This document shows positions 7,558 to 12,607 of a stretch of DNA of 12,607 nucleotides, piece by piece. The notes under the pieces were generated by a model. It had not been told where the DNA came from. It saw nothing but the letters and a program-made list of their open reading frames with translations, and did no database searches. The DNA comes from RGIG8748 sp045606045 (lineage in GTDB: Bacteria > Bacillota > Clostridia > UMGS1810): positions 1 to 12,607 of the forward strand of contig JAZURE010000026.1 of NCBI GenBank assembly GCA_045606045.1, read 5' to 3'. Every line of letters starts with the position of its first letter. Position 1 is the first letter of the stretch. Both the position numbers and the translations under genes were made by a program.

Positions 7558-8178
7558 TTAAAAATCAAGATAGGTCTGCGGTACATCGCCTATTATTACA
7601 GACTCGGATACAATGGCCGAGGAGGAAACATCGCAAATTTCCTCAAATCCCGGGAGAAGAGCGCCTATCTTTACATCGACCCTTACGCTTACGGTATGAA
7701 GCACCTGATTTATACCCGCAGGGGTAAACTTACTTTCAAAATCTATCCCTGCTACATTAAACGGAACAACATCAAGCTTTACCTTAGGACCGAAACCCGA
7801 AAGAAATTCCGATGCAAAAAAGTTGCCGAGAGGTACCGCTATGACATATTTTTCAGAATCATTGAGATAGTCAAGCACTTTAATTGATATATCAGATTTC
7901 ATCATATTTACAGCATGAGAATTAATTGTGAGTGACTCTATGGCACCGTCTTTATTCCGGCATATATTAACAAGCTCGCCGTATTTGGATGAATTTGCCG
8001 CACACTCACCTATGGCATTATGTATGGCTTCGTTTGCAATCTGCTCCATCTGGGATTGTGCCACAGAGTGCACTGTACGCATCATAACTATATATGAACA
8101 AAATCCCCCATACAAAACTGATATGGTTAAAGCGGGTATGAGAATATATCTTAATCGAAATTTTTTCTTGTCTTTCAT
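7558..8178 (-). CDS. yunB: Sporulation protein YunB
   Basis: A 206-residue protein with a basic N-terminus, one membrane helix (about 11-32) and an extracytoplasmic remainder, matching the YunB layout. Recognisable family stretches are the MEQIANEAIHNAI region (44-56), VIAVPLGN followed by FGPKVKLDVVPF (roughly 110-140), and the C-terminal GDVPQTYLDF, corresponding to GEVPEFY in B. subtilis YunB. The B. subtilis protein is somewhat longer because of an acidic insert missing here. In B. subtilis the gene belongs to the mother-cell sigma-E regulon and contributes to spore formation; its molecular role is not defined. GGGGTGAT lies just upstream of the ATG. The gene is transcribed divergently from the membrane-protein/acpS run and convergently with argCB. 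Confidence 0.88.
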   Translation of the reverse strand: MKDKKKFRLRYILIPALTISVLYGGFCSYIVMMRTVHSVAQSQMEQIANEAIHNAIGECAANSSKYGELVNICRNKDGAIESLTINSHAVNMMKSDISIKVLDYLNDSEKYVIAVPLGNFFASEFLSGFGPKVKLDVVPFNVAGIDFESKFTPAGINQVLHTVSVRVDVKIGALLPGFEEICDVSSSAIVSESVIIGDVPQTYLDF

Positions 8179-8185
8179 TATATCA

Positions 8186-8204
8186 CCCCGTATATTATAT
8201 GGGG
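8186..8204 (-). promoter_or_regulatory. Hairpin covering the yunB ribosome site
   Basis: In the yunB transcript, CCCC (8201-8204) can pair with the GGGG (8186-8189) of the ribosome binding site; three further A-U pairs and one A-C mismatch continue the stem around a 3-base loop. This would partly hide the start region of yunB. Whether it regulates translation is inference. Confidence 0.4.
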
Positions 8205-8223
8205 AATCCCTTACTTTGTGAAT

Positions 8224-8252
8224 AAATTATAACAATTTCAATTAAAATATTG
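8224..8252 (-). promoter_or_regulatory. Candidate sigma-E promoter of yunB
   Basis: On the minus strand, CAATATT (8246-8252) resembles the sigma-E -35 box (KMATATT), and TATAATTT (8224-8231), 14 bases further, is a partial match to its -10 box. The predicted start near 8216 leaves a leader of about 38 bases. It fits the sporulation regulon known for B. subtilis yunB, but the -10 match is weak. Confidence 0.4.
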
Positions 8253-8278
8253 CGAAACCATGTTTATTGTGGTACAAT
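8250..8278 (+). promoter_or_regulatory. Sigma-A promoter of the membrane protein-acpS-alr run
   Basis: TTGCGA (8250-8255) and TACAAT (8273-8278) are separated by 17 bases. Transcription would begin near 8285, which excludes an in-frame TTG at 8267 and supports the ATG at 8309. The -35 box overlaps the candidate yunB promoter on the other strand. Confidence 0.65.
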
Positions 8279-8308
8279 TTTAGTATTAACATAAAGGGGT
8301 ATTTTAAT

Positions 8309-8827
8309 ATGGTTACATATCATGAACATATCTTAAAGAAGAAAAAGACAGGAAAGGATTTTGCGTTTTGCCTTGCCATTCCGTTTGTTATGGCATTTGT
8401 CGCACTTATACTTTCTTTTATAGTGCTTGCTGTAATACCGTTTTTCAGTATGCTGTTTCCGCTTGTTATCGTAGGCAGTATATACCTTTCCTACAAGATA
8501 ATAGCAAACAAAAATGTAGAGTTTGAATATCTTCTTGTAGACAGCGACTTAGACATAGACAAAATCATGAACAAAACAAAAAGGAAACGCATTGTATCCG
8601 TATACCGCAAGGAGATAATTGCCATGGCTCCCGCAGGAAGCTCCAATCTCCCTGATAACTGGCAAAATCTGGATAAGATAGATGCGTCTTCCTCCATAGA
8701 CTCACCCGACACCTTTGTTCTTGTGTTTACGCAGGACGGTATCCAGAAGGCTCTGTATTTCTGTCCCACAGAAAACATGATTGAGACTATGACAATCCGA
8801 AACCCCAGAAAGGTGTTCAGAGACTAA
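8309..8827 (+). CDS. Small two-helix membrane protein (possibly DUF6106)
   Basis: A 172-residue protein. A short basic N-terminus is followed by two membrane helices (about 17-40 and 43-65) and a soluble C-terminal part of about 105 residues that is probably cytoplasmic. After the second helix come a conserved-looking EFEYLLVDSDLDIDKI segment and the basic KTKRKRI run (89-95). The general shape recalls the DUF6106 family of clostridial proteins, but that is recollection and uncertain. Function is unknown. AAGGGG lies 9 bases before the ATG. Its stop codon is separated by one base from the start of the AcpS-NnrD gene, so translation of the two is probably coupled and a shared membrane or lipid-related context is possible but unproven. 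Confidence 0.8.
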   Translation: MVTYHEHILKKKKTGKDFAFCLAIPFVMAFVALILSFIVLAVIPFFSMLFPLVIVGSIYLSYKIIANKNVEFEYLLVDSDLDIDKIMNKTKRKRIVSVYRKEIIAMAPAGSSNLPDNWQNLDKIDASSSIDSPDTFVLVFTQDGIQKALYFCPTENMIETMTIRNPRKVFRD

Positions 8828-8828
8828 T

Positions 8829-10094
8829 ATGTATATCGGTACGGATATAGTTAAGATAAGTCGTTTTGAAAGGCTCATACAAAATAAAATTCCCGACAGG
8901 GTTTTTACAGAGTCGGAAACAGAATATATATCCTCTAAAAAGAATGCGGTTCAAACTGCCGCAGGTATATTTGCCGTAAAGGAAGCTGTGCTTAAGTGCC
9001 TTGGCACAGGGCTTTCTCTTGCTCTTTGTGATATTTGCGTAAGGCACGAAAAATCTGGCAAGCCCTTTGCAGTGCTTACAGGTAAAGCCAAGGCACATGC
9101 AAATGCCCTTGGTGTAACAAATATAGATATAAGCATATCGCACGACGGGGAATATGCCATAGCATACGCCATTATGGAGACTGACAAATACTTTGAATAT
9201 TACAGCAAGGCGGTTGAAAAGCTCGATAATGATACAAAGCTCGAATTTAAAGCTCTTTTGCCCGACCGCAAGAGTGAGACACACAAAGGGGATTACGGCA
9301 GACTCTTTGTACTGGCAGGTTCGGTAGGTCTCACAGGGGCAGCCATACTCTCCTGCAATTCTGCATTAAGATGCGGTGCGGGACTTATAACTCTGGGCTG
9401 TGCAAATGAACTTAATCCGATATTTGAAGCTTCTCTTACCGAGGTCATGACAAAGCCGTTTGAAAGCACAGACGGAGTTATAACTGCAAAAGACAAAGAT
9501 AAAATAACAGAATGTATAAAAAAATCCGATGTGGCTCTCATAGGGCCCGGTCTTGGGCGTACAGACGATGTAATATCTCTTGTAAGTGAGATACCGGCAT
9601 CTGTACAGACTCCCTGTGTGCTGGATGCTGATGCCCTCTATGCTGTATCGGAAAATACGGATATATTAAAAAGTAAAAAGTGTCCTGTAATACTGACACC
9701 GCACATAGGCGAATTCTCTCGTCTTACAGGACTTTCTGCGAAGGACATCCTCAGTAATCCCAAACCTATTGCCACGTCCTTTGCAAGGGAGTATGATGTA
9801 ACACTTGTATTAAAATCTCATAAAACTCTTGTGTGCACAAAGGATGGCGCTATTTATGAAAATGCTCTTGGAAATCCCGGCATGGCTACAGGCGGCAGCG
9901 GAGATGTACTTGCAGGATGTATTGCATCTTTTCTCTCGCAGGGGCATAGTATGGAAAATGCGGCAAAATTAGGTGTGTATATACATTCGCTTTCGGCAGA
10001 TATGGCGGCACTTGACAAAGGAGAATACTCCCTCACGCCAAGCGATATAATTGATTTTTTGCCGTATGCCATAAAACATTCCAAGGAGTTGTAA
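8829..10094 (+). CDS. Fusion of holo-ACP synthase (AcpS) and NAD(P)H-hydrate dehydratase (NnrD)
   Basis: A 421-residue two-domain protein in one uninterrupted frame. Residues 1-117 are AcpS, which moves 4'-phosphopantetheine from CoA to acyl carrier protein: GTDIV with metal-ligand D6, FAVKEAVLKCLGTG (48-61) with E52, and SISHDGEYA (102-110). A linker (about 118-150) leads to NnrD (about 151-421), which dehydrates damaged S-NAD(P)HX using ADP: HKGDYGR (152-158), IGPGLGR (238-244), LDADAL (265-270), LTPHIGEFSRL (289-299), and NPGMATGGSGDVLAG (349-363) with catalytic D359. The epimerase partner NnrE, often fused to NnrD, is absent. All key motifs of both domains look intact. The start is 1 base after the upstream stop, with AAAGGTG 13 bases before it, suggesting coupled translation. 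The downstream neighbour is alr, as in the acpS-alr order of B. subtilis. Confidence 0.93.
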   Translation: MYIGTDIVKISRFERLIQNKIPDRVFTESETEYISSKKNAVQTAAGIFAVKEAVLKCLGTGLSLALCDICVRHEKSGKPFAVLTGKAKAHANALGVTNIDISISHDGEYAIAYAIMETDKYFEYYSKAVEKLDNDTKLEFKALLPDRKSETHKGDYGRLFVLAGSVGLTGAAILSCNSALRCGAGLITLGCANELNPIFEASLTEVMTKPFESTDGVITAKDKDKITECIKKSDVALIGPGLGRTDDVISLVSEIPASVQTPCVLDADALYAVSENTDILKSKKCPVILTPHIGEFSRLTGLSAKDILSNPKPIATSFAREYDVTLVLKSHKTLVCTKDGAIYENALGNPGMATGGSGDVLAGCIASFLSQGHSMENAAKLGVYIHSLSADMAALDKGEYSLTPSDIIDFLPYAIKHSKEL

Positions 10095-10098
10095 AATC

Positions 10099-11250
10099 AT
10101 GCGTACATGGGCAGAAGTAAATCTTGATGCCATAAAACACAATCTGGAAATAATAAAATCCCATACAAATTCCAAAATCCTCGGCATAATTAAGGCTGAT
10201 GCCTACGGTCACGGTATAGAGCATGTAGCCAGAGTCCTTGCAGACGGCGGGGTATATGCATTTGGAGTATCCAATGCAGACGAAGCCATTGAACTTAGAA
10301 ACAAAGGCTTTATACAGCCTATACTTATAGTGGGAGTAATATTTCCCGAGGACTATCATAGAATAATAGAAAACGAAGTGACATTTTCTGTAGATTCATT
10401 GGAAAGCGCCCTTATTATATCGCAAAAAGCAAAGGAGATTTCCAAAACAGCCAAAATACACATAAAGCTTGATACAGGAATGGGAAGAATAGGCTTTGTG
10501 TGTAGTGATACAGAGAAGGTATGCGCTGATATAAAACGCATTTCAGAACTCCCTAATATAAAGATAGACGGAATATTTTCTCATTTTTCAAAAGCGGATG
10601 ATGAGGACCTCTCCTACTCAGAAATGCAGTTTGAAAAATTCACAAAGGTTTGCAGTCGTCTGGAAGAGATGGGTATAGATGTGGGTATAAAGCACATGGC
10701 AAACAGCGCAGCGATATTTACAATGCCCCACTCACATATGGATATGGTAAGAATGGGCATGGTTGTTTATGGGCACTACCCCTCGGACTATGTGAATAAG
10801 CTTGTGCCAAATCTTGAAAACGCAATGGCATTTAAAACGAAAGTAAGCCATATCAAAACACTCGAGGCCGACAGCTATATAAGCTACGGCGGCACCTACA
10901 AAGCCCTTAAGGGACAAAAAATCGCAACCATTGCCATAGGCTATGCCGACGGTTTCTCGCGCGTGCTCTCAGATAGGGCGTGTGTACTTGTAAGAGGAAA
11001 AAGCGCAAAGGTTATCGGAAGAATATGCATGGACCAGTGCATGATAGATGTATCGCATATTGACGATATAAAAATAGGTGACGAGGTTATAATATTTGGC
11101 TCTGATGGTAATAATACAATTACCGTAGAGTCTGTTGCAGATCTGCTCGGTACAATAAACTATGAGGTTGTATGCTCTGTAACGAGGCGTGTACCCCGTG
11201 CCTACATACAAGACAATAAAATCATAGACACCCTTAATTATCTTGAATAA
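10099..11250 (+). CDS. alr: Alanine racemase
   Basis: A 383-residue PLP-dependent alanine racemase that makes D-alanine for peptidoglycan. The PLP lysine is K32 in IIKADAYGHG (30-39). The opposing catalytic tyrosine is Y263 in SYGGTYKA (262-269). Other family landmarks are LDTGMGRIGF (124-133), HMANSAA (199-205), RMGMVVYG (218-225), IGYADGFSR (280-288) and MDQCMIDV (311-318). The length is typical. It starts 4 bases after the AcpS-NnrD stop, with AAGGAG inside the end of that gene (10083-10088) and 10 bases of spacing, so it belongs to the same operon. The gene order acpS, alr, ndoAI, ndoA matches B. subtilis, where another gene (ydcC) lies between acpS and alr. Confidence 0.96.
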   Translation: MRTWAEVNLDAIKHNLEIIKSHTNSKILGIIKADAYGHGIEHVARVLADGGVYAFGVSNADEAIELRNKGFIQPILIVGVIFPEDYHRIIENEVTFSVDSLESALIISQKAKEISKTAKIHIKLDTGMGRIGFVCSDTEKVCADIKRISELPNIKIDGIFSHFSKADDEDLSYSEMQFEKFTKVCSRLEEMGIDVGIKHMANSAAIFTMPHSHMDMVRMGMVVYGHYPSDYVNKLVPNLENAMAFKTKVSHIKTLEADSYISYGGTYKALKGQKIATIAIGYADGFSRVLSDRACVLVRGKSAKVIGRICMDQCMIDVSHIDDIKIGDEVIIFGSDGNNTITVESVADLLGTINYEVVCSVTRRVPRAYIQDNKIIDTLNYLE

Positions 11251-11280
11251 CAGTAAGGTTGCCCTTGGAAGAATATACAT

Positions 11281-11309
11281 TTGACTTTACAGACAGGTAA
11301 TTATATAAT
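11281..11309 (+). promoter_or_regulatory. Sigma-A promoter of the toxin-antitoxin genes
   Basis: TTGACT (11281-11286) and TATAAT (11304-11309) are separated by 17 bases. It gives the ndoAI-ndoA pair its own transcription inside the alr gene run. No terminator is visible between alr and this site, so read-through from alr is also possible. Confidence 0.75.
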
Positions 11310-11345
11310 TATTGTATATCAAGATGAAATGGGGGCGTGATTGTT

Positions 11346-11621
11346 TTGTCGCACAGTAAAAAAATTCTCATAAGTTTACCCGACACACTCTTAAATGAGG
11401 TTGACTCACTTGCCACAGCACAAAAAATTAACAGAAGTGCTCTTATAAGAGAAGCAGCAAAGAACTATGTGGCACAGCAAAAAAAGACCTCATTTACAGA
11501 AAAGCTTAAAAAGGGCTACGAAAGCATGGCGGAAATAAATATAGAAATCGCTGAGCTGTGCCTTGAAGCAGACAACATTCAACAGCAAAGCTACGAGGAA
11601 AAATTAGCGGAGTGTGAATGA
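11346..11621 (+). CDS. ndoAI: NdoAI/MazE-type antitoxin (ribbon-helix-helix)
   Basis: A 91-residue protein with an N-terminal ribbon-helix-helix fold: strand KKILISLP (5-12), helix TLLNEVDSLATAQ (14-26), turn INRS, helix ALIREAAKNYVAQ (32-44). The tail contains GYESMAEINIEI (58-69), comparable to the toxin-neutralising tail of B. subtilis NdoAI. It would dimerise, bind its promoter and block the NdoA toxin. The chosen start is TTG at 11346: it sits 10 bases after the GGGGG run and gives an N-terminus like that of NdoAI. An in-frame GTG at 11337 (three residues longer) is only one base from that run and is less likely, though not excluded. The stop overlaps the toxin start (ATGA). Confidence 0.85.
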   Translation: MSHSKKILISLPDTLLNEVDSLATAQKINRSALIREAAKNYVAQQKKTSFTEKLKKGYESMAEINIEIAELCLEADNIQQQSYEEKLAECE

Positions 11622-11971
11622 TATTTATGGTTAAACGCGGAGATATCTTCTACGCAGATTTAAGCCCTGTTGTTGGCTCTGAGCAGGGAGGAGTACGCCC
11701 CGTACTTATAATTCAGAACGATGTGGGCAACAAATACAGCCCCACCGTGATAGTAGCGGCAATTACATCCAAAATAAACAAAGCCAAAATGCCCACACAT
11801 ATTGAGTTGGAAGGCGAAAAACACGGTCTAAGTAAGGATTCTGTAATCCTCGCAGAGCAAATACGGACCGTAGACAAAAAGAGACTAAAGGAAAAAATAG
11901 GACATATAGATGACGCACTTATGACTTCCATAGACCATGCGCTTAAAATAAGCTTTGGAATAGACCTTTAA
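11618..11971 (+). CDS. ndoA: NdoA/MazF-type endoribonuclease toxin
   Basis: A 117-residue toxin of the PemK/MazF family, very close in sequence to B. subtilis NdoA (EndoA), which cuts single-stranded RNA at UACAU. Shared segments include VKRGDIFYADLSPVVGSEQG (5-24), VRPVLIIQND (26-35), SPTVIVAAITS (41-51), and DSVILAEQIRT toward the end. The catalytic arginine and threonine correspond to R27 and T50. The cleavage motif is presumed from the close similarity, not read directly. The ATG at 11618 overlaps the antitoxin stop by 4 bases and has CGGAG 5 bases upstream; a second ATG three codons later would still leave an intact fold. Linkage to alr is as in B. subtilis, which suggests an old chromosomal module rather than a plasmid addiction system. 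Confidence 0.95.
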   Translation: MIFMVKRGDIFYADLSPVVGSEQGGVRPVLIIQNDVGNKYSPTVIVAAITSKINKAKMPTHIELEGEKHGLSKDSVILAEQIRTVDKKRLKEKIGHIDDALMTSIDHALKISFGIDL

Positions 11972-11997
11972 TATACAAACGAGAAAGGCGGATTAAT

Positions 11998-12483
11998 ATG
12001 AAACGCAGATTAAAATCAGTACTTATTTTTACGGTGATTTGCATTGTATTTTCTACCGTAATTGCTTTTGCCACCGCAGGAGACAGCGGCGACCCCTTAG
12101 TTACCCTCTCCTACATTACAGATGTGCTCGTGCCTGACCTTGACAGCCGTATCACAAAAAAGGTTGAGTCGAGTGTACAAGAAGCCATTCAAAGTCAACC
12201 CTCCGGTGAAAGCTCCTCCTTTGTGCTTGTGAATGTAAAAGCAGGCAACAAAATAATAGGCAGCGAAGGCACAGAATTCATACTCCGTTCGGGAAGCGGC
12301 AATATAATCGCTACCTCACAGGGCGGTGTGGCAGACCTTACAGCAGGTGTTGACCTTGCAAACGGAACCGAAGTTGCCAAAAACCATCTCATGCTCGTAC
12401 CCAGAAACGACTCAAGAGGAATGGTGTTTACCATGGACGGTATAGTTATGGTTAGAGGTTCGTACAAAGTTTCCAAAAAATAG
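11998..12483 (+). CDS. Small exported protein of unknown function
   Basis: A 161-residue protein with a clear signal peptide: basic MKRRLK, a hydrophobic core (about 8-25) and an Ala-x-Ala-type cleavage site near residue 27. The mature part begins with GDPLVTLSYI (31-40), then a polar, helix-prone segment (41-70), then a compact domain rich in glycine and valine with FVLVNVKAGNKIIGSEGTEF (75-94), IILRSGS-like text, DLTAGVDLANG (113-123) and VPRNDSRGM (134-142). There is no lipobox, cell-wall anchor or further membrane helix. Similar proteins starting with a GDPLVT motif occur in Clostridia as I recall, but I know no function. AAAGGCGG lies 6 bases before the ATG, and the gene follows ndoA by 26 bases, probably in the same transcript. 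Confidence 0.8.
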   Translation: MKRRLKSVLIFTVICIVFSTVIAFATAGDSGDPLVTLSYITDVLVPDLDSRITKKVESSVQEAIQSQPSGESSSFVLVNVKAGNKIIGSEGTEFILRSGSGNIIATSQGGVADLTAGVDLANGTEVAKNHLMLVPRNDSRGMVFTMDGIVMVRGSYKVSKK

Positions 12484-12544
12484 TTCATAAAAATAACAGG
12501 AAGCCTTGAAAAAGGTAATGTGACCCCAAAAAGTTAGACTTTTT

Positions 12545-12581
12545 ATAGCGTAGTAGTTTAAATGACTGCTACGCTATTTTT
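12545..12581 (+). terminator. Hairpin terminator inside the IS end
   Basis: ATAGCGTAGTAG (12545-12556) and CTGCTACGCTAT (12566-12577) form a 12-base stem with one G-U pair and a 9-base loop, followed by a T-run (12577-12581). It works in the plus direction, so it would stop transcripts entering the element from outside before they run antisense into the transposase. It may also end the transcript of the gene at 11998-12483. Confidence 0.65.
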
Positions 12582-12607
12582 ATGCAGCCAAGGCGTTGAG
12601 TCGATAC
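12580..12607 (-). CDS. C-terminus of an IS3-family transposase (partial)
   Basis: Read from the window edge on the minus strand, the last codons give YRLNALAA and a TAA stop, preceded by a codon ending in G that would fit Q. This is the usual last stretch (P-Q/Y-R-L-N-A-L-A-A type) of IS3-family OrfB transposases, which carry the DDE integrase domain further upstream. Only eight complete codons plus the stop are in the window, so the identification rests on this short match together with the adjoining terminal repeat. Confidence 0.7.

Larger units (their letters stand above)
12519..12607 (-). mobile_element. End of an IS3-family insertion sequence (truncated by window edge)
   Basis: TGTGACCCCAAAAAGTTAGAC (12519-12539, or starting at 12521) has the TG start and the CCCCAAAAAGTTAGAC core typical of IS3-family terminal repeats. 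Beyond it lie a hairpin and the last codons of a transposase on the minus strand, the expected order at the downstream end of such an element. Only this end is inside the window, so neither the opposite repeat nor the target duplication can be checked. The insertion lies 35 bases after the preceding gene, which it leaves intact. Confidence 0.8.

Noticed and set aside
8186..8204. Sigma-A or sigma-K promoter at CATATAATATA before yunB
   Set aside because: Its start point would fall on the ribosome binding site, leaving no usable leader.
8817..9284. Minus-strand open frame (155 codons) opposite the AcpS domain
   Set aside because: Antisense to well-conserved AcpS motifs with no ribosome site or recognisable domain.
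12495..12518. CCTT/AAGG hairpin after the exported protein gene
   Set aside because: Only four base pairs and no T-run; not a credible terminator.
1..12607. CRISPR arrays, prophage, defence or secondary-metabolite clusters
   Set aside because: No spaced direct repeats and no genes of such systems were seen; the toxin-antitoxin pair is the conserved chromosomal ndoAI-ndoA next to alr, not a new system.

Overview
The window reads as chromosomal DNA of a spore-forming Firmicute of class Clostridia. The evidence is AT-leaning coding sequence rich in ATA codons, strong Gram-positive Shine-Dalgarno sites with occasional TTG starts, a YunB sporulation protein, RecD2 (the RecBC-independent RecD of Firmicutes), and the gene order acpS - alr - ndoAI - ndoA (mazEF type) shared with Bacillus subtilis. 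Nothing seen places it at genus level. Most of the window is ordinary core gene content. I did not find a convincing undescribed defence, CRISPR or biosynthetic system; the oddest items are a fused AcpS-NnrD enzyme and an unexplained block behind yunB.

Layout. Positions 1-287 hold, on the minus strand, two textbook sigma-A promoters and a leader with a boxA-like antitermination element: the start of an rRNA operon that runs off the left edge. Positions 315-5109 (minus strand) are a tight cluster recD2 - comF - ABC-F ATPase that stops 28 bases before the outer rRNA promoter, with no visible terminator. From a divergent promoter region (5110-5267), argC and argB run rightward (5268-7214). Positions 7215-7557 have no recognised gene: a nested hairpin and an unexplained block. 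yunB (7558-8178, minus) is divergent from a rightward run: a two-helix membrane protein (8309-8827), the AcpS-NnrD fusion (8829-10094) and alanine racemase (10099-11250). A separate promoter then drives the ndoAI/ndoA toxin-antitoxin pair and a small exported protein (11346-12483). The last ~90 bases are the end of an IS3-family insertion sequence with the last codons of its transposase.

How the genes fit together. RecD2 (DNA repair helicase), ComF-like protein (DNA uptake/phosphoribosyltransferase fold) and the ABC-F factor (ribosome-associated) are co-transcribed, but their roles need not be linked. ArgC and ArgB catalyse consecutive steps of arginine synthesis (ArgB first, then ArgC); argJ, argD and argF are not here. 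The acpS-alr run combines acyl-carrier-protein activation, repair of damaged NAD(P)H and D-alanine supply for the cell wall.

Both ends of the window are multi-copy elements (rRNA operon and IS), so this may be a whole draft contig bounded by repeats that broke the assembly. Functions are assigned from motifs recognised by eye; no database search was run.
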